A stretch of DNA of 64,000 nucleotides from Amphibacillus marinus (GTDB lineage: Bacteria > Bacillota > Bacilli > Bacillales > Amphibacillaceae): the NCBI RefSeq assembly GCF_900110345.1, contig NZ_FODJ01000007.1, positions 1 through 64,000 on the forward strand, read 5' to 3'. Made by a program: the position numbers and the translations under genes. The notes under the pieces are model-generated. The model saw only the letters and a list, made by a program, of their open reading frames with translations. It did not search any database and was not told the DNA's origin. Below, in pieces: positions 20,038-29,523 of the stretch. Numbering within the stretch: the stretch's first letter is position 1; every line of letters begins with the position of its first letter.

Positions 20038-20288
20038 TTTGGGCATAGTCCTCTCTGCTCTTAATTCTCTTTCTATTATAACTGAATTGCCATCCACATG
20101 TATATCCTAACGTTGAAAAAATGCCCTGAAGCTCGCGCTATAATAAATGCCACATCATTAATCATATTCAATTATTAGAATTTAACTAAGCAATAATTTG
20201 CAATCCGACACATTACCATCTGACGGCTGTAAATCCTTTTACAAATTACGATTATTAAACTATGCAAATTTAATAACTAACAAAAAAA

Positions 20289-20313
20289 ACCTCTCCCTAG
20301 CTCGGTAAGAGGT
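20289..20313 (-). terminator. Terminator of the SRP RNA gene
   Basis: ACCTCT pairs with AGAGGT around a 13-base loop, followed by TTTTTTTT on the minus strand, 17 bases past the mature 3' end. Confidence 0.8.
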
Positions 20314-20329
20314 GATTTAACATATTAAC

Positions 20330-20602
20330 GCCGTGCACCCATCCTCGATGGCACAACCCTAAGCGTTACATAAATGCATGGCTCAGCTCAGGCTTCCCCG
20401 CGGCACACGAGAGAAAACCGCTTACTGCTGCTTCCTTCCGGACCTGACAGGGTTCACGGGCTCCCATTGCGCGGGACCCAAACATCAACACCAATTCTTT
20501 ATGGCAGACCTTATTATTGTGCACCTCAGATGGGAATTCAGTCTCGCTACAGCGGATTGCGAGTACAGGACACCGCTACCTTCCCACCTAGCACGGCAAG
20601 TT
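20330..20602 (-). ncRNA. scr: Signal recognition particle RNA (scRNA, with Alu domain)
   Basis: RNA core of SRP, which with Ffh targets membrane and secreted proteins. The universally conserved S-domain loop GTCAGGTCCGGAAGGAAGCA lies at 20449-20428 on the minus strand. The 5' end GCCGTGCTAGG and the 3' end GGTGCACGGC pair to close the Alu-type domain. The ~273-nt size equals the 271-nt Bacillus scRNA, not the short E. coli 4.5S RNA. It lies between tadA and dnaX, as in B. subtilis. Ends are placed by comparison from memory, accurate to a few bases. Short open frames here are spurious. Confidence 0.95.
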
Positions 20603-20635
20603 TTAAAAGCTTTGCATCTTAACGACGCATATATT

Positions 20636-20664
20636 AGTATAAAGCGTTTAACTTAAAAATGCAA
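20636..20664 (-). promoter_or_regulatory. SigA promoter of the SRP RNA gene
   Basis: On the minus strand TTGCAT (20664-20659), 17 bp, TATACT (20641-20636). Start near 20629, so a ~27-nt 5' extension would be trimmed. Confidence 0.85.
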
Positions 20665-20667
20665 TTG

Positions 20668-21213
<546 letters not shown>

Positions 21214-21339
21214 TTACCAAAGTTCAAGCATTTTGCCTAAAGTTTTTGAATACTTATTTTCATTTAAAAAATACAGCACATGCCCAAGTTTTAAAGCATA
21301 GGCTAATGGGAGATTGAAAAAAAAGGAGGAATTATTGTT

Positions 21340-22626
21340 GTGCAAATTTATGTTGTAGCAGAAGGCGATTCAATCTACCAAATAGCAAATTTATTTGGGT
21401 CCTCAGTTGCAGACATCACTACCGCTAATGAACTAGAAACACCGGAGCAACTTGTAGTTGGTCAAGCATTAGTGATTCCAATTGTCGGGCAATTTTATTT
21501 TGTTCAGCCTGGGGATACCTTATCCAGTATTAGTGACCAATTTAATCTATCGGTTGCCGAGCTTGCGCGTATTAATGGCCTTGATGCCAATCAACCGTTA
21601 CAGGTTGGGTTTAGACTCTATATTCCAGAGCTACCTAAAACAACAATTGAATCAAATGCTTATATTGAACCATTTGGTGGGACTGTCTCCGAAACATTGG
21701 AAAATGCTGCTCGAAAGCATGCCTCACAGCTTACTTACTTAGCACCCTTTAGCTATCAGGTAACCCGAGATGGAAGCCTAGTAGCACCCCCACTTAATGA
21801 TTTTAAAACGATTGCTGATCAAAACCAGGCTGTTTTGATGATGGTCATTACGAATTTAGAAGAAGGTGCTTTTAGCGCAGAGCTTGGAAGTACAGTCATT
21901 AACAACGAAACTGTTAGAGAGCAACTGCTTACGAATATTATTACAACTGCTCAAGAAGTCGGCTTTCGAGACATACACTTTGACTTTGAATTCCTCCCGC
22001 CAGAGGATCGCGAAGCCTACAATGCTTTTTTACGTTATGCAAAATCACGACTCAGTGAAGCAGGCTTACTAATGTCAACAGCATTGGCACCAAAGGTAAG
22101 TGCAGATCAAGCAGGAGCATGGTATGAAGCACATGATTATCGTGCTCACGGCGAAATTGCTGACTTTGTTGTCCTTATGACCTATGAATGGGGCTACAGC
22201 GGTGGCCCACCTCTGGCGGTATCTCCAATTGATCAGGTTAGAAGAGTGGTCGAATACGCATTAACCGAAATGCCAGCAAATAAAATTATGCTTGGTCAAA
22301 ATTTATACGGCTATGATTGGACACTTCCCTTTGAGCCTGGTGGAGAATATGCACGTGCAATTAGCCCCCAGCAAGGTATTGCTTTAGCCCGGCAATACAA
22401 TGAATCAATCTTATTCGATTCAACTGCTCAAGCACCCTACTTTCAATACGTTGATGCAGAAGGTAATACCCATGAAGTTTGGTTTGAAGATGCTCGCTCC
22501 ATTCAAGCTAAATTTAATTTAATTAAAGAAAAGGGATTGAGAGGAATTAGTTACTGGAAGCTCGGCTTGGCCTTTCCGCAAAACTGGCTCTTGCTTGATG
22601 ATCAATTTATCATATTCAAATACTAG
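21340..22626 (+). CDS. yaaH: LysM-GH18 spore peptidoglycan glycosylase, YaaH/SleL type
   Basis: Spore-coat or cortex-associated N-acetylglucosaminidase. Two LysM repeats (about residues 2-46 and 50-93, the second YFVQPGDTLSSISDQFNLS) are followed by a GH18 TIM barrel. The catalytic DxxxE-type motif is DIHFDFEFLPPED. There is no signal peptide, as in B. subtilis YaaH, which is made in the mother cell and localises to the coat. Translation starts at GTG after AAGGAGGA. It is monocistronic, divergent from tadA, and has a strong terminator. No convincing sigma-E promoter was found. Confidence 0.93.
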   Translation: MQIYVVAEGDSIYQIANLFGSSVADITTANELETPEQLVVGQALVIPIVGQFYFVQPGDTLSSISDQFNLSVAELARINGLDANQPLQVGFRLYIPELPKTTIESNAYIEPFGGTVSETLENAARKHASQLTYLAPFSYQVTRDGSLVAPPLNDFKTIADQNQAVLMMVITNLEEGAFSAELGSTVINNETVREQLLTNIITTAQEVGFRDIHFDFEFLPPEDREAYNAFLRYAKSRLSEAGLLMSTALAPKVSADQAGAWYEAHDYRAHGEIADFVVLMTYEWGYSGGPPLAVSPIDQVRRVVEYALTEMPANKIMLGQNLYGYDWTLPFEPGGEYARAISPQQGIALARQYNESILFDSTAQAPYFQYVDAEGNTHEVWFEDARSIQAKFNLIKEKGLRGISYWKLGLAFPQNWLLLDDQFIIFKY

Positions 22627-22651
22627 AAGAAAAAGATTTTCTGCATACTAA

Positions 22652-22683
22652 AGCCCCCCATTATCTATTCCTTCTGGGGGGCT
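22652..22683. terminator. Bidirectional terminator between yaaH and the DJ-1/PfpI gene
   Basis: AGCCCCCC (22652-22659) pairs with GGGGGGCT (22676-22683). It lies between convergent genes and serves both; T-rich flanks are modest. Confidence 0.85.
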
Positions 22684-22706
22684 CTTGATCTAATCAGGCT
22701 TACTCC

Positions 22707-23222
22707 TTATCTATCCAATAGCTTTAATGATTCTCGGTTAAATGCTGGTAAATCATCAGGTGTGCGACTGGTAACTAATTGATCTTGGTCAACGACTACC
22801 TCTTGATCAATATAATTTGCCTTTGCGTATTCCATATCCACCTTAATTGACTTAAATCCAGTCGCAGTTCGACCCTCAATAGCTCTAGCAGTAATAAGTA
22901 ATTGCGGACCATGACAGATCGCAAATACAGGTTTTTTATCATCCATAAATGCTTTAGTAAATGAAACAAATCGGTCATCACTGCGCAATAAATCCGGTGA
23001 AAAGCCGCCTGGTATTAACAATGCATCAAAATCGTTAGGTTTCACATCAGCAATGCCTTTATCAACCTGAAATTGTATCTCTTCTTGCTTGCCCGTTACT
23101 GTCTCTCCTGCCTCTTTACCAATCGTTATAATGGTATGACCAGCACTTTTAAATGCTTCTGCAGGTGATGTATATTCTACATCTTCAAACATATCCGAGA
23201 TAACAACTGCTACTTTCTTCAT
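22707..23222 (-). CDS. DJ-1/PfpI family protein (YfkM/YraA-like)
   Basis: A 171-residue protein of the DJ-1/PfpI superfamily. The nucleophile elbow is PVFAICHGPQLL with Cys ~102 and the following His; the paired acid is in ISDMFEDVEYTSP near the N-terminus. Bacillus relatives are general stress proteins with proposed protein-deglycase or chaperone roles; the actual reaction is debated. The gene is divergent from the germination operon and has an AAGGAGC ribosome site. It is monocistronic and ends at a shared terminator with yaaH. Confidence 0.9.
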   Translation of the reverse strand: MKKVAVVISDMFEDVEYTSPAEAFKSAGHTIITIGKEAGETVTGKQEEIQFQVDKGIADVKPNDFDALLIPGGFSPDLLRSDDRFVSFTKAFMDDKKPVFAICHGPQLLITARAIEGRTATGFKSIKVDMEYAKANYIDQEVVVDQDQLVTSRTPDDLPAFNRESLKLLDR

Positions 23223-23274
23223 TTCTTGAAAACAGCTCCTTTTTTATAATGTCCCTTTCTCAGAGTTTACCCAT

Positions 23275-23303
23275 GTATAGAAAAGTTAAAACCATCCACA
23301 CTA
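23275..23303 (+). promoter_or_regulatory. Sigma-G-like promoter of the ger operon
   Basis: GTATA (23275-23279), 17 bp, CACACTA (23297-23303), one mismatch from CATnnTA. Transcription would start near 23310, which favours the GTG at 23328 as the start of the first ger gene. Confidence 0.6.
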
Positions 23304-23327
23304 AAACCTAGTTAGGTGGTGAAGGAC

Positions 23328-24803
23328 GTGCGGAAAAAAAAAGCTCAAACTCAGCAAAAACAGACCTTATCCAGTGACTTTGTCAACAATCTCGATCAAT
23401 TAAAAAACTGCTTTTCATATGGCGTAAACAATGATTTCTCTATTCGCTTGCTTCAAGCAAAGTATAATAACAAGGAGCTGGCACTTTGCTATTATGCCTC
23501 ACTTGTTAATAGTGACAAAATTGAACAATCGCTAATTAGTCCTTTGTTAGAACAGGAGGGTGCATCAATCTTTGCCATTATTACCGCTGAAAGTGTTAAA
23601 AAAATAACCCTATTAGAAGAGGTTATCGAGAACATTACGAGTGGCAAAGTCGTTTTACTTATGCAGGATGAAAAAGTAGCCTTTTCGATCGATGTATCCA
23701 ATTTTCAACATCGAGCCGTCAGCCAGTCTGAGATTGAAAGTGTTGTACGTGGACCGAAAGAAGCATTTACTGAATCCATTCATGTCAATATCTCGCTTAT
23801 TCGTAAACAAGTTCGCAACAGTCAACTTATTACTGAGGTATTAAAAGTAGGAGAACGTTCACAACAAGATATTCAGCTTGTTTATAATAAGCAAATTGTC
23901 AATCAAGAATTACTAGATGATATTCGACAGCGTATTAATAAAATTAAAGTTGATAACGTACCGAATCTTGAATCTCTTGAACAGTATATTGAAGAACGTC
24001 CTTATTCAATCTTCCCAACCATTTTTTATACAGAACGCCCAGATAATGCATCTACCTATATCGATCGTGGTCATGTCGTTTTATTAATGGAAAGTTCCGC
24101 TTCTTGTTTAATTTTGCCAGTCACGTTTTGGACTTTTTTTCACAACCCTGAGGATCGTTATGCCCGCGTGGCTTTTGGTAACTTCTCACGATTAATTCGA
24201 TACATCGCCCTGTTTTTCACCCTAATGATTTCGGCAATTTATGTTGCACTTGCTAATTTTCACAGTGAGATGATTCCACCCGATTTATTACTGGCAATTA
24301 CTGCTGCTCGTGAACGGGTCCCCTTTCCGTTAATATTAGAGGTTATTATCATGGAAGTTGCCTTTGAACTTATTCGAGAAGCAGGTATTAGGATTCCTAG
24401 CCCTTTGGGGCCGACAATTGGAATTGTAGGAGCGCTTATTCTTGGACAAGCTGCGGTAGAGGCTAATATTATTAGCCCGATAATTGTCATCGTTTCGGCT
24501 CTTTCTGGTTTAACTTCCTTTGCCATTAGTGATCCAAGCTTTAATTTTACAGTAAGAATTTCTCGTTTTATTTTTATTATTGCAGCTGGTGTGTTTGGTA
24601 TGTTTAGTTTGATGAGTGCCCTTATTCTTTGGCTTATGTATGTAGTTTCCCTTAAATCATTTGGTGTACCATACTTAGCACCTCTTTCACCGACCTTTAA
24701 ATCAAATCGTGATGTTTATTTTAGGCGGGCATTAAAAAAGGAACGCTGGCGACCAGCCTATCTTTTACCTAAGGATTTACAAAATATGAACAAAAATAAA
24801 TAA
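23328..24803 (+). CDS. gerAA: Spore germination receptor subunit A (GerAA family)
   Basis: A-subunit of a nutrient germinant receptor in the inner spore membrane. A long hydrophilic N-terminal domain (to about residue 280, including NVSLIRKQVRNSQL-like GerA core) precedes about five membrane helices. The family signature PFPLILEVIIMEVAFELIREAGIRIP is complete. The GTG at 23328 (MRKKKAQTQQK) is eight bases after AGGTGG; two earlier in-frame GTGs overlap that site. It heads an A-B-C operon plus a small fourth gene. The germinant cannot be read from sequence. Confidence 0.94.
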   Translation: MRKKKAQTQQKQTLSSDFVNNLDQLKNCFSYGVNNDFSIRLLQAKYNNKELALCYYASLVNSDKIEQSLISPLLEQEGASIFAIITAESVKKITLLEEVIENITSGKVVLLMQDEKVAFSIDVSNFQHRAVSQSEIESVVRGPKEAFTESIHVNISLIRKQVRNSQLITEVLKVGERSQQDIQLVYNKQIVNQELLDDIRQRINKIKVDNVPNLESLEQYIEERPYSIFPTIFYTERPDNASTYIDRGHVVLLMESSASCLILPVTFWTFFHNPEDRYARVAFGNFSRLIRYIALFFTLMISAIYVALANFHSEMIPPDLLLAITAARERVPFPLILEVIIMEVAFELIREAGIRIPSPLGPTIGIVGALILGQAAVEANIISPIIVIVSALSGLTSFAISDPSFNFTVRISRFIFIIAAGVFGMFSLMSALILWLMYVVSLKSFGVPYLAPLSPTFKSNRDVYFRRALKKERWRPAYLLPKDLQNMNKNK

Positions 24804-24821
24804 GGAGGGGGCTCTATTTAG

Positions 24822-25910
24822 ATGAACGTTAATAAAAAATTATCATCGTTTGAAATGTTCTCGATGACTTTAATATTAATTGGCATGAAATTATCAGATA
24901 CCACCCCTTCTTTATTTGCACAAAAGAGTCAAAATGCACTATGGTATATTCCATTTCTTGCATTCCTAATTGTACTCCCCTCTTTTTTTGTAATAATGTA
25001 CTTACTTGAGAAAGTACAAGCAAAACATTTAGTTAATTTGTTTGAATTACTACTTGGCAAACTGCTTGGCAAAGGATTAGCATTCTTTATTTTTTTACTG
25101 AGCTTTCTAATGATTTCTTTGGACAGTCGCAACTATGTTGAACAGATTAAGACACTTTATTTTGAGCGATCTTCATCCCTCATAATCTTTGTGCTTTTTT
25201 GTGTCGTCTGTGTATTCGGTGCAATCCGTGGCATTGAAGTCATTGGTTATACGAGTAAAGTGCTTATTCCATTTCTGACGGCATCGCTTGTTCTTGTAAT
25301 CTTTCTCGTTTACGAACATATGATTTGGGAACGTATTTATCCGATCTTTGGATCAGGTCTACAATTTGTTTTAAAGGAAAGTTTGTTTAAAGGTTCAATA
25401 TTTGCTGATTTCATCTTACTGACAATGGCATATTCAAGCTTTAAGAAACCATCAGATTTTAAAATTGGTGGTTTAATTGCTCTTTTTATCGCAGTTCTTG
25501 AGATTACTTTTTTATTTCTAATCTATGCAACTGTTTTTGATTACAATTCAATTGAAAAAGTCTCCTTTCCCTTTCACGAAATTACGCAATATGTACAGCT
25601 TGGTGATTTCTTCACTAATATCGAAACCTTTTTTATGGTTTTTTGGTTATTAGCAACGTTTCTCCGCTTTATTTTACTGTTGTATTTACAAACCTGGCTT
25701 TTCGGCGCCATTTTTAATATTGATGAATTTGAATTGCTTGTGCTTCCGCTTGGATTCTTGTCAATGGTTATTGGGCTAATTCCTGACAACTCTGTCGTTA
25801 CAGAGCTTGTCTACCGTAATCAATTATTGGATCTATTAACACCTGTTCTAATTGTTCTCCCCTTTCTTTTATTAGCAATATACACCTTAAGACGAAAGCA
25901 GGTAACATAA
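24822..25910 (+). CDS. gerAB: Spore germination receptor subunit B (GerAB family)
   Basis: Integral membrane B-subunit (362 residues, about ten membrane helices) of the APC amino-acid transporter superfamily, believed to hold the germinant-binding pocket. The N-terminus NKKLSSFEMFSMTLILIGM is typical. The middle has the PFLTASLVLVIFLV and FPFHEITQYVQLGDFFTNIE segments conserved in GerAB. A GGAGGGGG ribosome site precedes the ATG, and its stop overlaps the start of the C-subunit gene (TAATG), showing translational coupling. Confidence 0.95.
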   Translation: MNVNKKLSSFEMFSMTLILIGMKLSDTTPSLFAQKSQNALWYIPFLAFLIVLPSFFVIMYLLEKVQAKHLVNLFELLLGKLLGKGLAFFIFLLSFLMISLDSRNYVEQIKTLYFERSSSLIIFVLFCVVCVFGAIRGIEVIGYTSKVLIPFLTASLVLVIFLVYEHMIWERIYPIFGSGLQFVLKESLFKGSIFADFILLTMAYSSFKKPSDFKIGGLIALFIAVLEITFLFLIYATVFDYNSIEKVSFPFHEITQYVQLGDFFTNIETFFMVFWLLATFLRFILLLYLQTWLFGAIFNIDEFELLVLPLGFLSMVIGLIPDNSVVTELVYRNQLLDLLTPVLIVLPFLLLAIYTLRRKQVT

Positions 25911-27154
25911 TGGCTAAATTCTGTTGGCTGGTAATTGGTCTCATGCCTATCCTATTTGGTTGTGAAGATATGGTAGAGCTTGAAAAACAGTCCTACGTAG
26001 TAGCAGTTGGGATCGACAAAACAGACCAAGACGGTACCTATCAATTCACCTACCAAATAGCAAACCCGGAGGCTGGTTCAAGCTTGGCTGCTAACAACGC
26101 AGACCAGGCACCTTCAGAAATAATTTCGATAGTTGGGACAGATTTGATGACGACATCTAGTACCGCAAATGCTTTTGTAACAAAGCAAATGGTTATGGAT
26201 CAAACACGTGTCTTAATTATTTCCGAAGAACTTGCCCGAACAGATCAATTTCTTAGAGTTATTCAATCTGTTGCTCGCAGCAACCAAATTAGGCGTGGTG
26301 TAAAATTAGTCATCTCTAAAGAAAATGCCTCCCAGTTTATGAATAATAATGACCCTGCTCTTGAACAAAGACCTCATAAATATTATCAATATATGCTCTC
26401 TAGAGCTCGAGAAACAGGCCTAATTCCAGATGCTGATATTCACCGTTTTTTTCAAATTACTGAAGGCGATGCCGATTTGTTTCTTGGTATTTATGCAACC
26501 ACAATTGAAGATCCTAAAGATGTCAGCGGGCCTGAAGATACAATTGTTGCCGGAGAGATTCCTAAGCATGGTGGTAACAGCACTCAATTTATGGGGGCAG
26601 CTGTATTTAAAGAGGGTATTATGATTGATGTGCTCACAGCGGAAGAAACAAGAATAGCTAACATTCTTGATAAAACAATGAAAATGGATGAGCTACTAGC
26701 CTCATACCCTGACCCAGTTGCTCCAGAATATAATGTAGCTGTTAAATACATTCAAAAAAACGAACCCAAAATTGAGATTAATTACGACCGTGTCGCAAAC
26801 CATGCAGCTATTCAAGTTATCATCCCATTTGAAGCAGAAATCATTGCCATTCCAAGTTTAATTAACTATTCACAAGTAGACAGTTATAAGGAACGGCTAA
26901 AAAAATCAATTGAAAGCTATGCTGAACATGTCACCAGACAATTTATTAAAAAGACACAGGAGTTCTATCGAGCAGAGCCTTTTTACTGGTCTTTGTACAT
27001 TCGAAAGTTCTTTAAGGATATACCAGATTTCGAAGAGGCCGACTGGAATAAACAGATTTATCCTAATGCTGATATTACCGTTTACTATCAGATGAAACGG
27101 ATGCATTTTGGTAAAATGCTTGATGATACCCATCTTAACGAAGTGAGGGATTAG
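25910..27154 (+). CDS. gerAC: Spore germination receptor subunit C lipoprotein (GerAC family)
   Basis: C-subunit of the receptor: a lipoprotein anchored to the outer face of the inner spore membrane. The signal peptide ends with lipobox LFGC (Cys ~18), then LEKQSYVVAVGIDKTDQDGTY, the usual start of domain I. The GerAC domain covers most of the 414 residues. It overlaps gerAB by one base and ends one base before a further 55-codon membrane gene. GerAC lipoproteins need diacylation by Lgt for most receptors. Confidence 0.95.
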   Translation: MAKFCWLVIGLMPILFGCEDMVELEKQSYVVAVGIDKTDQDGTYQFTYQIANPEAGSSLAANNADQAPSEIISIVGTDLMTTSSTANAFVTKQMVMDQTRVLIISEELARTDQFLRVIQSVARSNQIRRGVKLVISKENASQFMNNNDPALEQRPHKYYQYMLSRARETGLIPDADIHRFFQITEGDADLFLGIYATTIEDPKDVSGPEDTIVAGEIPKHGGNSTQFMGAAVFKEGIMIDVLTAEETRIANILDKTMKMDELLASYPDPVAPEYNVAVKYIQKNEPKIEINYDRVANHAAIQVIIPFEAEIIAIPSLINYSQVDSYKERLKKSIESYAEHVTRQFIKKTQEFYRAEPFYWSLYIRKFFKDIPDFEEADWNKQIYPNADITVYYQMKRMHFGKMLDDTHLNEVRD

Positions 27155-27155
27155 C

Positions 27156-27323
27156 ATGCAATTATTTCTATTCATCGTTGTTTGTCTATACCTCAGCTAT
27201 TATTGCATCGCAATGGCCTATCATGTGACAAAAAAGGATGGGAATTTAATTGGTGGCATTGCTATTCTGTGTGTCAACATCTTTTTGGTTATAGCAACAA
27301 TTTTACTCCATATTATGCAATGA
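27156..27323 (+). CDS. Small two-helix membrane protein, candidate D subunit of the ger operon
   Basis: A 55-codon gene starting one base after the gerAC stop codon, with GAGGG seven bases before its ATG. The product, beginning MQLFLFIVVCLYLSYYCIAM, is two hydrophobic helices (about residues 2-20 and 31-52) joined by a short polar loop AYHVTKKDGNLIGG. Some Bacillus ger operons carry a fourth, ~60-80-residue, two-helix D subunit that modulates receptor activity; position, size and topology fit. Sequence identity to those proteins is not claimed. A terminator follows at once, so it is the last gene of the operon. Confidence 0.75.
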   Translation: MQLFLFIVVCLYLSYYCIAMAYHVTKKDGNLIGGIAILCVNIFLVIATILLHIMQ

Positions 27324-27325
27324 TA

Positions 27326-27356
27326 AATAAACGTTCACATTCTAAGGACGTTTATT
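27326..27356 (+). terminator. Terminator of the ger operon
   Basis: AATAAACGT (27326-27334) pairs with ACGTTTATT (27348-27356), followed by TTATTTT, three bases past the fourth ger gene. Confidence 0.75.
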
Positions 27357-27453
27357 TTATTTTCAAAATCTGATCACACCGTATGGTTAATAAATATGTT
27401 AAAATAGTTTTTGTCTTATTTTATCGAAACCTGTTCTGCAAGGGGGAATTTAA

Positions 27454-28095
27454 ATGAATCAGGTACCTTTCATTGCTGTTGAAGGGCCGATTGGTGTAGG
27501 AAAAACATCATTGTCACAAAAAATTGCAACATATTTTAGCTTTTACATATTAAAAGAGATTGTCGAGGAAAACCCCTTTTTGGGTAAATTCTATGATGAT
27601 ATCGAGGCATGGAGCTTTCAAACGGAAATGTTTTTTTTATGTAATCGTTTTAAGCAGCTGGATGATATTAAAAAGGACTTTTTAAGTCAAAGCAAGCCGG
27701 TTGTCGCTGATTATCATATTATGAAAAATATGATTTTCGCCAAACGGACTCTACCAGCTGATAAATTTGATAAGTACGAACAAATCTATCATATTTTAAC
27801 AAATGATATGGCGCGCCCTAATGTGCTCATTTATTTAGATGCCAGTTTAGAAACATTATTAGCGCGGATTGACCAAAGAGGGCGATCAGTGGAAGAAAAG
27901 ATCCAACCTGCCTACTTAGCGCAATTACGTCAGGATTATCAACAGTTTATGAGCGAATTTGAGCAAAAGCATTCCGATATTCCAGTTATTCGCATTAATG
28001 GTGATGAGCTCGATTTTATTAAACATCAGGCTGATCTAGATTGTATCTTTGCCAAAATTAAACCTTATCTATCAAAAGGAGTTCAAACACAATGA
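27454..28095 (+). CDS. dgk: Deoxyguanosine kinase
   Basis: Deoxynucleoside salvage kinase (dNK family), 213 residues. The P-loop is EGPIGVGKTSL (residues 10-20). ADYHIMKNMIFAKRTL replaces the DRS motif in the way seen in the dGuo-specific Bacillus enzyme, and the lid carries RIDQRGRSVEEKI. It phosphorylates deoxyguanosine, feeding dGTP pools. It overlaps dck by four bases (ATGA), so the two salvage kinases are made together. An AAGGGGG ribosome site precedes the ATG. A weak extended -10 (TGTTAAAAT) lies about 50 bp upstream. Confidence 0.94.
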   Translation: MNQVPFIAVEGPIGVGKTSLSQKIATYFSFYILKEIVEENPFLGKFYDDIEAWSFQTEMFFLCNRFKQLDDIKKDFLSQSKPVVADYHIMKNMIFAKRTLPADKFDKYEQIYHILTNDMARPNVLIYLDASLETLLARIDQRGRSVEEKIQPAYLAQLRQDYQQFMSEFEQKHSDIPVIRINGDELDFIKHQADLDCIFAKIKPYLSKGVQTQ

Positions 28096-28751
28096 ATTTA
28101 AGAGAAAAGTATCATATTCCACACGATAGTGTGATTACCATTGCCGGAACGGTTGGCGTTGGAAAATCAACAATGACCCATGCATTAGCCGACGCCCTAA
28201 ACTTTCGTACCTCATTAGAGAAAGTAGAAACAAATCCGTATTTAGATAAATTTTATGCTGACTTTGAACGCTGGAGCTTCCATCTCCAAATCTATTTCCT
28301 AGCTGAACGCTTTAAAGAGCAAAAGCGAATTTTTGAATATGGTGGCGGATTTATTCAGGATCGTTCCATCTATGAGGATACCGGTATTTTTGCGAAAATG
28401 CACTATGAAAAAGGCACCATGACACCAACTGATTATGAGACGTATCGTAATTTATTTGATGCCATGGTGATGACACCTTACTTTCCTCATCCTCATCTAC
28501 TTATCTACCTAGACGGAAGCTTAGATGAAGTATTAGATCGCATTAAAGAGCGTGGCCGTCCAATGGAGCAGCAAACACCGATATCCTACTGGCGGGAAAT
28601 GCACAAACGTTATGAAGATTGGATTAACAGCTTTAATGCGTGCCCAATTCTAAGAATTAACATTGCCGATTACGACTTGATGAATAACAAAGCCTCAATT
28701 GAACCTGTGCTTGAAAAAATTGGCCATTTTATTAATCAATCACGCTACTAA
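28092..28751 (+). CDS. dck: Deoxyadenosine/deoxycytidine kinase
   Basis: Second salvage kinase of the pair, 219 residues. P-loop AGTVGVGKSTM (about residues 18-28), DRS motif in FIQDRSIYEDTGIF, and lid DRIKERGRPME. The highly conserved DFERWSFHLQIYFLAERFK stretch marks the Bacillus dCK/dAK group. Together with dgk it covers all purine and cytosine deoxynucleosides. The pair lies near serS, as in B. subtilis, but a protease remnant, a lipoprotein gene and proC are inserted between. Confidence 0.95.
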   Translation: MNLREKYHIPHDSVITIAGTVGVGKSTMTHALADALNFRTSLEKVETNPYLDKFYADFERWSFHLQIYFLAERFKEQKRIFEYGGGFIQDRSIYEDTGIFAKMHYEKGTMTPTDYETYRNLFDAMVMTPYFPHPHLLIYLDGSLDEVLDRIKERGRPMEQQTPISYWREMHKRYEDWINSFNACPILRINIADYDLMNNKASIEPVLEKIGHFINQSRY

Positions 28752-28796
28752 ATAAACAGGAACTCTCAGAAGGAATTCGAGAGCTCCTGTTTATTT
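28750..28796 (+). terminator. Terminator of dgk-dck
   Basis: An 18-bp stem with one mismatch (28750-28767 with 28779-28796; inner part GAACTCTC with GAGAGCTC), overlapping the dck stop codon. The A/T-rich outer stem makes it work in both directions. Confidence 0.88.
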
Positions 28797-28840
28797 AAAA
28801 GGATAATCTTTTGAATGACAAGCAATAATAGATGCGATCA

Positions 28841-29492
28841 CTACATACTAAGCCAAAGATCTATTATATTTCTATGAAACACATTAAAATGTGGCCCCCA
28901 GCTACTCGTTGCAACTAAGGATGTTGTATGATCGCCAACTCTTATAGGTCCTCCACTCTGCCTACTAGTAATATATGCAGAATGGATAATAGCACCATTA
29001 AAAAAATCATTTATTACGCCCGGAGAGCGATACATGTAATAGTATCGACGATTATTGCCCCTGTCTCTGATAAATCAAATGGATAACCAATTGCGTTTAT
29101 ATTTAAACCTGTTTCATTTACTTCGCTAAGCGACAAATAATCATGCGCTCCTTGAACTTTTAGAACAGCAAAATCATAAACAACATCACCTAGGTATATC
29201 ATTCCCGCTGCTGGAGGATCAGTAAGACCCAGTTACTTGTAATCCATACATCATACACACAGTGAGCTGCTGTTAATACATGGGTAGGAGAAATAAATGA
29301 CCCAGAGCACATTGACCCACCCCCACTGTGCGTTAAGAATTCTATCTTAGCAGCGGCCCTATTGCGGTTAACTCTAGTATTGTTAATGCGAACTCTATTA
29401 TCAATATTAGATATGCTTAGCATTTCTTCTTGGGGTATAGTATCTTGATTTAGTGAAAGAAAAGATTCATGAGGTTTAATATCATCGTGCAT
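28841..29492 (-). pseudogene. Frameshifted V8/trypsin-like serine protease remnant
   Basis: Three overlapping minus-strand frames read in order make one protease of the glutamyl endopeptidase (S1B) type. Frame 1 (from 29492) has the His motif VLTAAHCVYD; frame 2 (to ~29014) the Asp region YDFAVLKV and INAIGYPFD; frame 3 the Ser region SRQSGGPI. Frame changes occur near 29225 and 29040. Only about 27 residues lie between the His and Asp motifs, fewer than usual, so a deletion is likely. No signal peptide is seen at the N-terminus. An active secreted protease is unlikely; sequencing error is the alternative, but two shifts plus deletion and lost signal argue for real decay. Confidence 0.8.
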
Positions 29493-29523
29493 ACTGATGG
29501 AAAAAAGGGTTTTGGGAGTTAAC

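Noticed and set aside
20374-20656. Two plus-strand ORFs of 82 and 92 codons
   Set aside because: They are antisense to the SRP RNA gene and arise from its higher GC content.
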